A stretch of 64,000 nucleotides of DNA from Alphaproteobacteria bacterium bin52. Its GTDB lineage: Bacteria > Pseudomonadota > Alphaproteobacteria > Thalassobaculales > Thalassobaculaceae. A program made the position numbers and the translations under genes. Below are positions 26,705 through 37,700 of the stretch, in pieces. Location of the stretch: contig MPMT01000004.1 in the NCBI GenBank assembly GCA_002238645.1, forward strand, positions 25,777-89,776, read 5' to 3'. The stretch's first letter is position 1; each line of letters opens with the position of its first letter. The notes below the pieces were generated by a model. That model worked only from the letters and a program-made list of their open reading frames with translations. It did not search any database and had not been told where the DNA came from.

Positions 26705-28294
26705 CTACCTGTCGGATGTCACACCCATGGCAATGGTGCGTTCATCCGCCCGGGCCGTGTAGGACAGTCCCGTGCGCCCGGCCCAGGTGTTGACCTGGTA
26801 GTGAGTCGGGATAATGCCCTGGTTCCGGCCGATGGCAAGTTCCGTGGCCTTCTGCAGCAGCCCCAGCCGGGCCGTGTCGTCCACGGTGGCAAGCGCGTCC
26901 TCGATCAGCGTGTCGATCTCGGCATCCGAGTGGCGACCGCGGTTGGAGGCGCCGAAGCCCCGGTCCTTGTCATAGGTGTGGAGCAGCGAGCGCAGCGGCG
27001 AGGAGGACTCGCCGGTCCCGGAGCCCCAGCCGACCAGGATGAAGCTGAACTCCGGCGAGTTGTCGGCCCCGCCCCGGCTTGCGCGCCGGAAGTACACCGC
27101 CTTGGGCATGGTCTCGACCGCCGTGCGGATGCCGATGCGGGAAAGCATCTGGGCCACCGCCTCGCAAATCCTGGCATCGTTGATGTAGCGGTCATTGGGG
27201 CCATGGATCGTGAGCTCGAACCCGTCCGGATGGCCGGCTTCCGCCAGAAGCGCCTTGGCGCCTTCCGGGTCGTAGGGCTCGGGCGACAGGTTGGGCGTGA
27301 CGCCGAAGAATCCCTCCGGCAGCAGCTGCCCGGCCTTGATGGCGACGCCTTCCATCACCCGGTCGACGATGGCGTCGCGGTCGATGGCCTTGGAAATCGC
27401 CTTGCGCACCCGCACGTCGAGCAGCGGATTCTTGATCTCGCCGCCGCCGTTCGCCTTCACGAACGGGGAGTCCTCGCGGAACTGGTCCATGTGCAGATAG
27501 ATCACGCGGCTCGAGACACCCTGGCTCAGCTGGACCCCCTCTTCGCCCTGCAGGCGCGCGATATCGACCGGCGGGACGTTGTCGATGAAGTCGACGTCAC
27601 CGGCAAGCAGGGCGGCAACCCGCGCCGGCCCGGACTTGATCGGCTTGAAGACGATGCGCTCCCACTCCGGCATGGCATCGAAGTAGTCCTCGTTGCGTTC
27701 GATCACCAGGCGATCGCCCGGCACCCACTCGACGAACCTGTAGGGACCGGTTCCGATGGCGGCCTTGCCCGAGTTGAAGTCGCCGGTGGTGACACCCTCG
27801 CCCACATCGGCGGAAATGATGGGGACCGCGGCCATGTCGACCGGCATCAGCGGATAGGGCCGCTCGGTGGTGATGTGCAGCGTGTAGTCGTCGACCTTGG
27901 TAAACGACTTGCCCTTCAGATAGGTCGCAAAGCTCGAGGGCGACTTGGGAACGTCCTGAGCCCGTTCGAAGGTGAACATCACGTCGTCCGCGGTGAAGTC
28001 TGATCCGTCGTGGAACTTCACGCCCTGGCGCAGCTTGAACTCCCAGGTGGTGTCGCTGATGGGCTGCCAGGACTCGGCGAGACCGGGCAGCAGGCGCAGC
28101 TTGTCATCCTGTTCCACCAGCCGGCTGAAATAGTGCGCCGCCATCGAGTTATTCGGACCAAGATTGTGATAGTGCGGATCGATCGAGGACGGCTCGGCCT
28201 TGAGCCCGACGGTCAGCGTGCCGTCCTCTCCCCAGGCCGGCGCCGCCATCATTCCGGCGATCGCGCAGCCGATCAGAAACCTGTGAATTTGCAT
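26705..28294 (-). CDS. Periplasmic peptide-binding protein (SBP_bac_5 / DppA family)
   Basis: Extracytoplasmic solute-binding protein of 529 aa for a dipeptide/oligopeptide ABC transporter. It has a signal peptide with cleavage likely after AWG at about residue 22, and no lipobox cysteine. The conserved opening LTVGLKAEPSSIDPHYHN, the segment KLRQGVKFHDGSDFTADDV and the GPYRFVEW region are typical of the family. ATG 28294 is chosen for the AGGAAGG site and the signal peptide. It lies 120 bases downstream of the MlrC-type gene and heads the transporter genes. Confidence 0.94.
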   Translation of the reverse strand: MQIHRFLIGCAIAGMMAAPAWGEDGTLTVGLKAEPSSIDPHYHNLGPNNSMAAHYFSRLVEQDDKLRLLPGLAESWQPISDTTWEFKLRQGVKFHDGSDFTADDVMFTFERAQDVPKSPSSFATYLKGKSFTKVDDYTLHITTERPYPLMPVDMAAVPIISADVGEGVTTGDFNSGKAAIGTGPYRFVEWVPGDRLVIERNEDYFDAMPEWERIVFKPIKSGPARVAALLAGDVDFIDNVPPVDIARLQGEEGVQLSQGVSSRVIYLHMDQFREDSPFVKANGGGEIKNPLLDVRVRKAISKAIDRDAIVDRVMEGVAIKAGQLLPEGFFGVTPNLSPEPYDPEGAKALLAEAGHPDGFELTIHGPNDRYINDARICEAVAQMLSRIGIRTAVETMPKAVYFRRASRGGADNSPEFSFILVGWGSGTGESSSPLRSLLHTYDKDRGFGASNRGRHSDAEIDTLIEDALATVDDTARLGLLQKATELAIGRNQGIIPTHYQVNTWAGRTGLSYTARADERTIAMGVTSDR

Positions 28295-28414
28295 CGGTAG
28301 ACCTTCCTGCTGCAATGAAATCCGGGGCAGTCCGCATAGACCGCGTCCGGCACGATACGGTGTTGCAACAGGTGCTGCAATCGCTGGAGGTCGCCCGGTG
28401 GTGCGTCTGGCGGG

Positions 28415-29956
28415 CTACCAGTCGGGCGGTGCCCACTCCGTCACGGCATCAAGCGGATAGACCGGGCGCGGCAGGTGCCGCCAGCGGAACCGGTCGAGTA
28501 CCGGCGAGGTCAGGCCTGCGGTATCGACCTCGAACACCTGCGAGGGTGAAAACCACGGCAGGAACCCGGCGCGAAAGTGGCCGCGCGACTTGACGCAGAC
28601 CACCCGGGCGGCAGCGATGTCGAGCCCGAAACTCTCGAAGAACATCGGATCCGCCGTCTGTTGGCGGGCGCCGATGACGATGACGACGATACCTTCCGGC
28701 CCGCCGATCCGCAGAGCGGCCGATGGGCCGAGGTCGACCTGTCGGCCCCGGTAGATTCCGAGCCGACCCACGAACCGGCCATCCGTGACCTTCAGGACCT
28801 CCGCCGGCACCCGCAGTTCCTTCGAGAACTCGGTTTCCCGGTCGCGGTTGAACACGGCCTCGATCCGCGCCCCCTCGCCGGCCCGGTGCGCCTCTTCCGC
28901 GAGCTCGGGGTCGAAGAAGGAACCGTAGAAGACACCGCGCGCACCGGCGGCGACCAGGGCCCGGAGCAGCCAGGTGGTGCGCCCCTCGCCTCCCCCGCCG
29001 GGGTTGTCGCCGGCGTCGGAGAAGATGACGGCGGGCAGCGCCGGGTCGGCCGCGGTCTCCAGCGCCAGCGCGGCCGCGGCCTCGACCGGCATCAGCTCGC
29101 GGCGGAACCGCTCGCGGATCGACCAGCCGTATTCCGCGATCTCGCGGGCGAGCGCGCGGGCTGCGGCCTCGTCGCTCCGCGCGGTTACCACGATCGACAC
29201 GCCGTTCTTGGGCGTGTCGGCAAACACGAAGCCGCCGAGGATGGTAACGTTGATGATCTCGCCGCCGGACTCGCGCATCCGCCGCTGGCCATGGTCGATC
29301 ATGTCGGCGTAGGGCCCGGCGGCAGTGAGCAGGGTCACGCTCGGCGGGGTGAGAGGCAGGCGGATGAAGGCCGATTTCGGGCGCATTCCGGCGAGCATCC
29401 GGCGCATGGCGAAGGCGGCCTCCTCACCCCTGTCGCGCATGTCGACATGGGGATTGGTGGTGTACCCGATCAGCATGTCGCAGGCCTCGACCAACCGTTC
29501 GGAGAGATTGGCATGCAGGTCGTGGGTCACGATGACCGGGACGCCGTTCCCGGCGCATGCGCGCATGCGCGCCACGATCTCGCCATCCGGATCAAGGGTT
29601 TCGGTTGAGGTCATGGCTCCGTGATTGGCGATGTAGACGCCGTCGACCGGACCCGCATCCGCCAGCATGGCCTCGATCCGGTCCAGGCAGCCGGCGATGA
29701 AGGTCCAGTCCGCCGGTCCCCAGGGCGGGGTGTTGGCGAACAGTAGCGGCACCGGTTCCCAGGGGCCGGTCACGTCCATCGCCTGTACGAAGGCTGCCAT
29801 TTCGGTCGGGATCGCCGAAACCGGGGCCCGTGCCTCCTCCAGCAGTGCCTCGCCCTCCCGGTAGTAGTGCCTGTGAAAGTCGTCGCGCGTCGCGACAGGA
29901 GCGAAGGCATTGCTCTCGAGCATGATGCCAAGCAACGCAATTCGGGGACGGTTCAT
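28415..29956 (-). CDS. M81-family metallopeptidase (MlrC, microcystinase-C like)
   Basis: Predicted zinc-dependent peptidase of 513 aa. The start RIALLGIMLESNAFAPVATR, the THDLHANLS metal region, the TTNPHVDMRDRG segment and the C-terminal FSDAGDNPGGGGEG hallmark fit MlrC. The ATG overlaps the RND transporter stop by 4 bases. M81 enzymes are often linked to oligopeptide importers, as here where the transporter follows after 120 bases. It may cleave an imported linearised peptide. No signal peptide is seen, so it acts in the cytoplasm. The actual peptide is unknown. Confidence 0.92.
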   Translation of the reverse strand: MNRPRIALLGIMLESNAFAPVATRDDFHRHYYREGEALLEEARAPVSAIPTEMAAFVQAMDVTGPWEPVPLLFANTPPWGPADWTFIAGCLDRIEAMLADAGPVDGVYIANHGAMTSTETLDPDGEIVARMRACAGNGVPVIVTHDLHANLSERLVEACDMLIGYTTNPHVDMRDRGEEAAFAMRRMLAGMRPKSAFIRLPLTPPSVTLLTAAGPYADMIDHGQRRMRESGGEIINVTILGGFVFADTPKNGVSIVVTARSDEAAARALAREIAEYGWSIRERFRRELMPVEAAAALALETAADPALPAVIFSDAGDNPGGGGEGRTTWLLRALVAAGARGVFYGSFFDPELAEEAHRAGEGARIEAVFNRDRETEFSKELRVPAEVLKVTDGRFVGRLGIYRGRQVDLGPSAALRIGGPEGIVVIVIGARQQTADPMFFESFGLDIAAARVVCVKSRGHFRAGFLPWFSPSQVFEVDTAGLTSPVLDRFRWRHLPRPVYPLDAVTEWAPPDW

Positions 29957-32900
29957 CGGGCCGCAGCCTCCGCCGGGGTTTCGTGCCCATCGCTGCGGCG
30001 CGCCACGAGCTGGCGCACGTCCCGGCCGATGAGCAGCATCGCGGGCATCAGACACAGCACAAGGAGCGTCACCGTCGCAAGTCCCGCAACGATGGTCAGC
30101 GCGACCGGTATCAGGAACTGGGCCTGCAGGCTGGTCTCGAAACAGATCGGAAGCAGGCCGCCGATGGTGGTGAGTGAGGTCAGCAGGACCGCACGCAGCC
30201 GGGCGCAGCACGCGTCGACGATCACGTCCTGGAACGGGGTGCCGTCGCCTTCGTGATCGCGGATCGCAACCATCAGTATGATCGAGTCGTTGATGACGAT
30301 ACCGGACAGGCCGATCATGCCGATCATCGACAGGATGGTCAGGTCGAACCCGGTCAGCAGGTGAGCAAGGCACACGCCGATGAAGCCGAACGGGATCACG
30401 GCCATCACCGCCAGCGGCCGGCTGTAGCTTCCGAAGATCCATGCCAGCACCAGGAACATTCCGATCAGCCCGACCGCGGCGCCGACGCCCATGTCGGCAA
30501 AGGTCTCTCCCTCTTCTTCGGCCCTGCCGGCGAACCGCCATTCGAGTCCCGAATCCGTCGCGTTCCGTGCGAGACCGTCGCGAACAAGGGCCGCAAGCAC
30601 CTGGGAACTCGTGGTGACGGTCTCGTCGACATCCGCCGTGACCGCCACCTGCCGCAGGCCCCGCTCGCGGCGGATCACATCGTGGCTTCCCGATGTCGTG
30701 ACCTCGGCGAGGGTGGTGAGCGGGACCTCGGTTCCGCCGGGTCCGAACAGGTACAGGCTGTCCAGTCCGTCCGGGGGCTCGGACAGCCGGACCAGGACCT
30801 CCACCTCCGCGTCGCCGCGCGCAAAGCGTAACGCGGTTTCGCCCTCGAGCGTACCGCGCATCTGCATGCCGGCCCGCGTGGTGTCGAAGCCCAGTGCCCG
30901 GCCGGCAGGCGACACCCGAAGCTGCATTTCCCGGGGACCCGGCGTCAGGTCGTCCTCGATCGCGCTCACGCCCGGGTAGGAGGCAAGCAGGGTCTTCACC
31001 CGCTCGGCCGCGGCGTCGAGCTCCCGCAGACTGTCACCGGACAGCCTGACATCGATCTCGCGTCCCGGTGGGCCGGCCTGCGGAGTGCGGATCGACAGGG
31101 TATCGACTCCGACCGGGGAGCCGGCACGCTCGTTCCAGGCGCGCGCAAACTCATCGGTACGAACGTCGCGCCGGTCCGGAGCCGTCAGGTACAGGGTGAC
31201 GGTACCGAGCGTGTCGTTGTTGCCCACCGGACCCAGGTCGGGAGCGCGTGGGCCGGTGCCCACGACAACGGTCGCGTGCCTGATGATGCCGGGCACGCCA
31301 AGGGCCCGTGCGGTCGATCTGGCAGCCTGCTCGATCTCGAACAGCCTCTCGCGGGTCTCCTCGCGCGTCGTGCCCGGGATCATGGTGACGGTGGCGAAGA
31401 CCTTGTCCGGTTCGACCGACGGGAAGAAGGTGAAGCCGACACGTCCGCTCGCTGCGATCCCGATGGCGATGAGCAGCAGGCCCGCCCCGGTTGTCACGAC
31501 CAGGTAACGATGGTCGAGGGCGTGACCGACCATGCGCCGGAACGGGCCGTTCCGGAACCTCTCGAATCTCCGCTGGAACTGCTGGTGGAACAGCACGGAA
31601 CGCCGTCGCCAGCGCACGAGACGCCTTCCCGACGGCTCGGGAGCCGCGAAGGAATGGTACAGGTGACCCGGAAGCACCAGGAAACACTCCACCAGACTGG
31701 CCAGGAGTGCCAGGACCACGATGATCGGGATATCGCGCACGATCTGTCCGATGACGCCCCCGATCATCACCAGGGGCAGGAAGGCCGCAACGGTGGTGAG
31801 CGTCGTGCTGAACACCGGACCCGCCATGCGTTCCGCGCCCTTCAGCGCCGCCTGCAACGGAGTGTCGCCCTTCTGCCTGCGGCTGTCGGCGTACTCGGCG
31901 ACCACGATGGCCTCGTCGACAATCATGCCGATGGCGAGGATGGTGCCGAACAGCATGAGCATGTTGATCGACTGGCCGAGCATCCAGGCGAGACCCATTG
32001 CCGCCAGGAGCGCGGCGGGAATACCCGCGGCAACCCACAGCGCGGTGCGTGTGTCGAGAAAGACGAAGAGCACGAGAAGGACGATGACGAGGCCCCCGAG
32101 ACCGTTCTTGACCAGCAGATCGATGCGCTCTTCGATCAGTTCAGATGTCTGGTCGTAGCGCTCGACCGAGATGCCGGCAGGCAGGGTCGGGACAAAGACG
32201 TCCAGGAATTCCCAGGCCGCGGCGGCCGTCTCCAGCGCGTCCGCCGTCGGCGCCCGCTTCACGACCAGTTCGACGGCCGGGCGCCGGTCGACCCAGACCC
32301 GGGGCTGACGCTCGTCCCAGCTCTCGCGGACGGTGGCGACATCGCCCACGGTCAGTCTGCGGCCGTCCGGGAAGGTCCGGATTTCGACCGCGGAAACCTC
32401 CTCCGCGGTCCGGCTCAGTCCGAGCGAGCGGACACGGGAGACCGTGTCGCGTCCGATCATGCCGCCCGGGATGTCGCGCGAGGCCTCGGCAATGCGACGC
32501 GCGACGTCCGGAATCGGCAGGTCGAGGGCCAGCAGGTCCCGCTGGTGGGCCTCCACGAGGATCCATTCGTCACGGGCCCCGATCAGCTCCACCTCGTCGA
32601 CGCCGGCGCGGAGCAGCCCATCCCGCATCCGCCTGGCCCAGGTCTTGAGCGTCCGCTCCTCCATGTCGCCCGATATCGAGACACGCAGCAGGTCCGAGTG
32701 TCGGATAACCCGGCGTATCCGGGGGGTCTCGCTGTCCTCCGGCAGGTTCGTGATACCTGAGACGGCTGATTCGACGTCGGAGAGTGCGGACTGCATGTCG
32801 GTTCCGGCCTCGAATTCGATCCGCAGGCTGGCACTTCCCTCCCGCGAGAGGGCAGTGACGTCCTTAACACCGGCGAGGAACCGGACCTCGGGCTCGATCA

Positions 32901-33090
32901 CCTGGATGATGCCGTTGTCCACATCCTCGGCCCCGGCACCGGGCCAGGCGACTGAAACCGTGATCACGTCGATGCCGAAATCCGGGAAGAACTGCTTGTT
33001 CATCCGGGTGAGTGCAAGCAGGCCGAACAGCAGCATCGCGATCATCAGCAGGTTCGGCGCGGTCGCGTGGCGGGCGAAGAGCGCGATCAC
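29953..33090 (-). CDS. RND-family efflux transporter (HAE-like), first pump
   Basis: Inner-membrane proton-driven transporter of 1045 aa with the N-terminal helix near residue 12-28, two large periplasmic loops and twelve predicted helices. TM4 carries IGMIVDEAIVV, so the usual Asp-Asp proton pair is Asp-Glu. It starts at GTG 33090, overlapping the adaptor stop by 4 bases, and its own stop overlaps the MlrC start by 4 bases. It likely exports a compound across both membranes together with its adaptor; no outer-membrane factor gene is adjacent. Substrate type is unknown. Confidence 0.94.
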   Translation of the reverse strand: MIALFARHATAPNLLMIAMLLFGLLALTRMNKQFFPDFGIDVITVSVAWPGAGAEDVDNGIIQVIEPEVRFLAGVKDVTALSREGSASLRIEFEAGTDMQSALSDVESAVSGITNLPEDSETPRIRRVIRHSDLLRVSISGDMEERTLKTWARRMRDGLLRAGVDEVELIGARDEWILVEAHQRDLLALDLPIPDVARRIAEASRDIPGGMIGRDTVSRVRSLGLSRTAEEVSAVEIRTFPDGRRLTVGDVATVRESWDERQPRVWVDRRPAVELVVKRAPTADALETAAAAWEFLDVFVPTLPAGISVERYDQTSELIEERIDLLVKNGLGGLVIVLLVLFVFLDTRTALWVAAGIPAALLAAMGLAWMLGQSINMLMLFGTILAIGMIVDEAIVVAEYADSRRQKGDTPLQAALKGAERMAGPVFSTTLTTVAAFLPLVMIGGVIGQIVRDIPIIVVLALLASLVECFLVLPGHLYHSFAAPEPSGRRLVRWRRRSVLFHQQFQRRFERFRNGPFRRMVGHALDHRYLVVTTGAGLLLIAIGIAASGRVGFTFFPSVEPDKVFATVTMIPGTTREETRERLFEIEQAARSTARALGVPGIIRHATVVVGTGPRAPDLGPVGNNDTLGTVTLYLTAPDRRDVRTDEFARAWNERAGSPVGVDTLSIRTPQAGPPGREIDVRLSGDSLRELDAAAERVKTLLASYPGVSAIEDDLTPGPREMQLRVSPAGRALGFDTTRAGMQMRGTLEGETALRFARGDAEVEVLVRLSEPPDGLDSLYLFGPGGTEVPLTTLAEVTTSGSHDVIRRERGLRQVAVTADVDETVTTSSQVLAALVRDGLARNATDSGLEWRFAGRAEEEGETFADMGVGAAVGLIGMFLVLAWIFGSYSRPLAVMAVIPFGFIGVCLAHLLTGFDLTILSMIGMIGLSGIVINDSIILMVAIRDHEGDGTPFQDVIVDACCARLRAVLLTSLTTIGGLLPICFETSLQAQFLIPVALTIVAGLATVTLLVLCLMPAMLLIGRDVRQLVARRSDGHETPAEAAAR

Positions 33091-34403
33091 GGCTCCGTCA
33101 CCCTGACACCCTGGGAAATTTCCGGAAACCGCGTGAGCACGATCCGCTGACCGTTCTCGAGCGGACCCTGCACGAGCAGCGTTCCGTCTTCTCGTGCCCT
33201 AACGACCACCGGGACGCTCTCGAGCCGGTTGTCGGCTCCGATCCGGTAGACCCGCTCGTCGTCGAACACGGCCTGCGAGGGCAGGCGTACGCCGTTGCGG
33301 ATGACCGGGCCTTCAAGGCTGACCTCGACGAAGGCGCCGGCGCGCAGGCTGTCCTGTCTGCCCGTGTCCTCGAGCCCGGCGAAGACCGCGATGCCGCCGC
33401 TCGTCGCATCGATCTCGCCCTCCAGCCTCAGGATCCGGGCCGCAAAACGGCGGACCGTGTCACCGGTTCGCCACACCGCTTCGAGCTGCCGGCCGATCGC
33501 GCCGTCGCGCGAGTCGATTTCGCCGAAAATCCTGTTGGGGATCGTCATGCGAATCTCGAGCCTCGAGGCATCCACGAGGCGGGCCACGCGCTCGCCGGTG
33601 TTGATCCGCTTGCCGACCTCGACGTCAACATCGACCAGCCAGCCGCCGAAGGGGGCCACGAGCCGGGTTTCCGCGACGTCCCGTTCCGCGCGGGCGAGCG
33701 CGGTCTCGGTGCGCAGGACCGCCGCCTGCTGGCGTTCGACACGGGCCTGCGAGCGCGTGACGGTACTGCGCCTCTGGCTGGTCACCTGCTGCTGGCGGCT
33801 GAATGCCAGCACGGCGTCGTCCAGGGTCTTCTGGGAGATGGCGCCCTGCAGGTGCAGGTGCCGCCTGCGCTCGGCCTCGTTCCTCAGAAGCTCGAGCTGG
33901 ACGCGATCCTGCACGACCTGCTCCCTGGCCGCGGCGAGGTCGGCCTCTGCCTCACGCAGTCCGGCCCGGGCTTCCGCGAGGTCCGCGCTCCTCAGGGTTC
34001 GTGCGGTCTCGTACTCGAAGGCGTCGATCGTGAGCAGAAGTTCGCCGCGCGCGACCAGATTGCCTTCGGCAAACCTCGGACCGACCGCGGTGACCCGGCC
34101 GGTCACGAGAGGGCGCAGCTCCACTGACCGTCCGGCGACGACCTGACCGTACAGGGGGATACGGGCCCGGGTAGTCTCCCGGGTCACGGTTGCGGTCTCG
34201 ACGGTCCAGACCCGTTCTCCCGGCGCCTCGGGCCGGAGTGTCACACTGGTCTGCATCAGTGCCGCAAACGCGGAGACCGCGCCACCCAGCACCAGAACGG
34301 GAAGTGCGGCGCGTAGCAGGAACCGCCGGCGCCGCCCGCGCCGGTCGACAGCGACGGGACCGGCCGTTCTCCCGGGTGACGGCCCCTGCCCGCCCACCGG
34401 CAT
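33087..34403 (-). CDS. RND periplasmic adaptor (HlyD-like membrane fusion protein), first pump
   Basis: Membrane-fusion adaptor of 438 aa. A basic stretch (RRGRRRR) precedes a membrane anchor at about 30-50. The lipoyl/barrel-sandwich half LVTGRVTAVGPRFAEGNLV follows. Long coiled hairpin helices and the second lipoyl half (APFGGWLVDVDVEVGKRINTG) come after it. ATG 34403 is preferred because upstream coding is Arg-rich and atypical. It links the RND pump to an outer-membrane channel. Start choice is the main uncertainty. Confidence 0.9.
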   Translation of the reverse strand: MPVGGQGPSPGRTAGPVAVDRRGRRRRFLLRAALPVLVLGGAVSAFAALMQTSVTLRPEAPGERVWTVETATVTRETTRARIPLYGQVVAGRSVELRPLVTGRVTAVGPRFAEGNLVARGELLLTIDAFEYETARTLRSADLAEARAGLREAEADLAAAREQVVQDRVQLELLRNEAERRRHLHLQGAISQKTLDDAVLAFSRQQQVTSQRRSTVTRSQARVERQQAAVLRTETALARAERDVAETRLVAPFGGWLVDVDVEVGKRINTGERVARLVDASRLEIRMTIPNRIFGEIDSRDGAIGRQLEAVWRTGDTVRRFAARILRLEGEIDATSGGIAVFAGLEDTGRQDSLRAGAFVEVSLEGPVIRNGVRLPSQAVFDDERVYRIGADNRLESVPVVVRAREDGTLLVQGPLENGQRIVLTRFPEISQGVRVTEP

Positions 34404-34798
34404 TGTCACCGGTCGCTCCCCGTGCTGTGCGCGCAAACGCGCCGCACGGCGCGGATCCGCATGTACCACACTCCCGCGTCGCTGCGCAGCCGGTCCTGTC
34501 CGGCGAGTGGGTGCGGCGCGAAAAGTCTGTGCACGGTCGGGCACCCTTCCGGCCGGTCCGTGCGGGACACCCGGTCCAGGCGGATCGCGGCCATCAGGTG
34601 CCGGTCCCCGTACCCGTCACGGCCCGCCCGGTGTCGCCGGCCCGCAGAACAGTCGAAATCCCGCGTCGCGGGCGTGTCCGCACGGATGCGGCCCGCCGGG
34701 CGACCGTCCCGGGGGAAACGCGTGTTCCGGTCGTGACCTGCCGGAAGTCCTCCGGCTGCGCGCAGTCATCTCCGGTCCTCTGACTGTTGGCAGCGGGG
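34404..34798. other. Spacer between the two efflux units
   Basis: No supported gene is seen in these 395 bases. The Arg/Pro-rich open frames on both strands look like shadow coding. The promoter of the downstream adaptor/RND/MlrC operon should lie here, but I could not identify a clear -35/-10 pair. Confidence 0.5.
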
Positions 34799-37700
34799 CT
34801 ATTCGCGGCGTCCCTCGACCATCATGATGGTCGCCGGCAACCCGAACAGGACGAAGATGCTCGAGAAGACAAGGCCTCCGAACATGCTGGCAACGAAGGG
34901 CACCATGAAGACCAGTTCGTCGCTGCGCGCGAACAGCAGCGGCGACAGCCCGAGCACTGTGGTCAGCGTTGTCAGGAAAACCGCCCTGAAACGCGACCGC
35001 GTCGCTGCCGCGATTGCCGCGACGGCCGGGAGATCCGGATCTTCCGACCGCAGTTTCGAGTAGCGATCGAGAAGGACCAGCGCGTCGTTCATGACCACGC
35101 CGGAGACGGCAAAGATCCCGAACAGCGACATGATCCCGAAATCCCAGTTCAGCACGAGGTGCATGACGATACCGCCCGCCAGGCACATGGGAATGCCCAG
35201 GACCGCGACCAGTGGCCGCCAGTAGCTCTTCAGCAGCACCGCCATCAGGCCGTACATCGCCAGGACGGCAAGCGGAAACAGCATCGCCATCAACTGCAAC
35301 AGCGACTGGATCTTCCTCTGACCGCCGTCGCGGCTGAACTGGAGCCCGGGCCAGCGATCCTGCAGATCCGGCAGCAGTTCCGTCTCCACTACCCTCATGA
35401 CGGCACGCGGCAACGCATCAAGTCCATCCGCGTGGGCGCGGATCTGGACTGCCGGCGTCCCGTCGATGCGGACGATCCGGGGCGTGCCGCGCCGTTCGAC
35501 CAGCGTGGCCGCTTCATGCAGGGCCATCTCCCGTCCCGGAGAGATGCGAATGCGTTCACGGGCCAGGTCACCCAGGCTGTCGCGCTGGTTCTCAGGGTAC
35601 CGCACCATGACACGCAATTCCTCGCGCCCGCGCTGAATTCGCTGGACCTCGACGCCGTGCAGGTTGGACCGGAGCTGAAGACCGACCTTGGCCGGGGTCA
35701 GTCCCGCCACCCTGCCCGCGGGAGTGAGCCTGACCTCGAACTGACGCTTGCCCAGCCCGAGCCCGTCAGACACGCCGCTCACTCCGGGCATGTCTTCCAG
35801 GAACCCGGCGACTTCGCGTGCCGCGGCGTGCATGGTTTCCCGATCGGGATGCTGCAGCGCGAATGCGATGTTCGGCACCGTCTTGTACCTGGTGCGCTGA
35901 TAGGTCACCGTTTCAACCTGCGGAACATCGCCGACGAGAGCGATCCACGCACTCTCGACGTCCTTGGGAGTGGCGGTCCGTTCCGTGTCGGGGACGAGGC
36001 GCAGGCGCACCGACCCGACGTTCTCTCCGTAACCGCCGGCGGAATGGTCGCCCCGCGCCTTTCCTGCCTGTTCTCCCACGACGATGGTCACGTCCCTGAC
36101 AAGGCTGCCTTCCGCCGCTGAGCCGTTGATCGCCTCTCCGGCTGCCGCAAACCGTTCGGCGACCCGTGCAGTCACGCCGACTGGCGATCCCGCGGGCAGG
36201 CGGATGTCGGCCTGTACGAAGTCGGCCCGCATTGATGCCGAGGTGAGGACCAGATTCAGCCGGACCACATCCGCATGCAACAGCGCGAACGCTGCCAGCA
36301 TGACCAGGCCGGTCAACGACAGCGACAGCCAGACGTGCCGGATTGACCAGGAAACGCCGGTGACCACGACAATGTCGCGGAAACGGTCCAGCCGTTGCGA
36401 ACACCAGCCCTGGATGGTGCTGAGCGGTCGCAGCGACCAGGGACGGTCGTGCGCCAGGTGGCCCGGAAGCAGCAGGAACGCTTCAAACAGGGAGACGGTC
36501 AGGACGAACAGTGCGATGAACGAGAATATCGCGAGGATCTGGAACTCTTCCTGTTTCACGAAGAAGAACGGGGCCAGCGCGATCAGGGTGGTGATCGTCC
36601 CGACCACGATCGGGCCCATGACCGCCCTGGCTCCGGCCACGGCGGCCGACCTGCCGGACAGGCCCCTCTGGCGTGCGGTCTCGATACTCTCGCCAACGAC
36701 AACCGCATCATCCACAACGATGCCGATCATCAGGAAAAAGGCGATCACCGACACCACGTTGATGGTCAGGTCTGCCAGCCCGAACAGCACGAAAGAACCC
36801 ACGAAGGACAGGACGATTCCGGCTGTGATCCAGAACGCGGCGCGCAGGTCCAGAACCAGCAACAGGGCAAGAAAGACCAGGACGATGCCGATCACCCCGT
36901 TCTCGACAATCCTGGTCAGGCGCCCGGTTACCGCGGTCGCATTCTCGTCCCAGGTCGTCACGGAGACACCGGACGGCGGTACGTAGGCGTCAAGAAGAGA
37001 CCTGATCTCGTCGACGATCTCCAGCATCGATTGCTGTTTCGACGCGCGGACACTCACCAGGATCGCGGGAACCCCGTCGACCCTGACGAACTTGCCGGCT
37101 TCGACGAACCCGTCGCGGATCACCGCCACGTCACCAAGGGTAACAGCGGTTCCGTCTGCTCTGGTGATCAAGGGTATGTCGGCGTACTCGGCGCCGAATG
37201 CGCGCCGGGAATCGGTGTGCAGGATGACGGTGTCCGAGTCCGTGCGGAATTCGCCGAAGGTGATGTTCGTCGACGTCTCGCGCACGCGTTTGGCTACCTG
37301 GCGTGCGGACAGGTCGTATCGGCGCAGTTGCTCCTCGTCGAGTTCGATGGCGATTTCCCGTTCCCGGGCACCGGTGAACTCGATGTGGGACACCGAGGGA
37401 AGCGCGAGAAGACGGTCACGCACCTCCTCCGCGGCGTTTCGCAGGGTGTTCTCGTCCGCCGAGGGAGAGGAGACGGCAAGCGTCAGGGCATGCAGTGACC
37501 AGCGCCAGAACTTGACCTCGGGCGTTTCGGTATTGGCCGGCAGGAAGGCCTTCAGTGCGTCAACCGCTGTTGCAACGTCGTTGAAGACGGCCTCCGAATC
37601 GGCAAAGGAAGCCATCTCGACATCGATCTCGCCCCTGCCCTCGACAGCCCGGCTGACGACCCGGTCGACACCCGGAAGGCCGACCAACACTTCCTCGACC

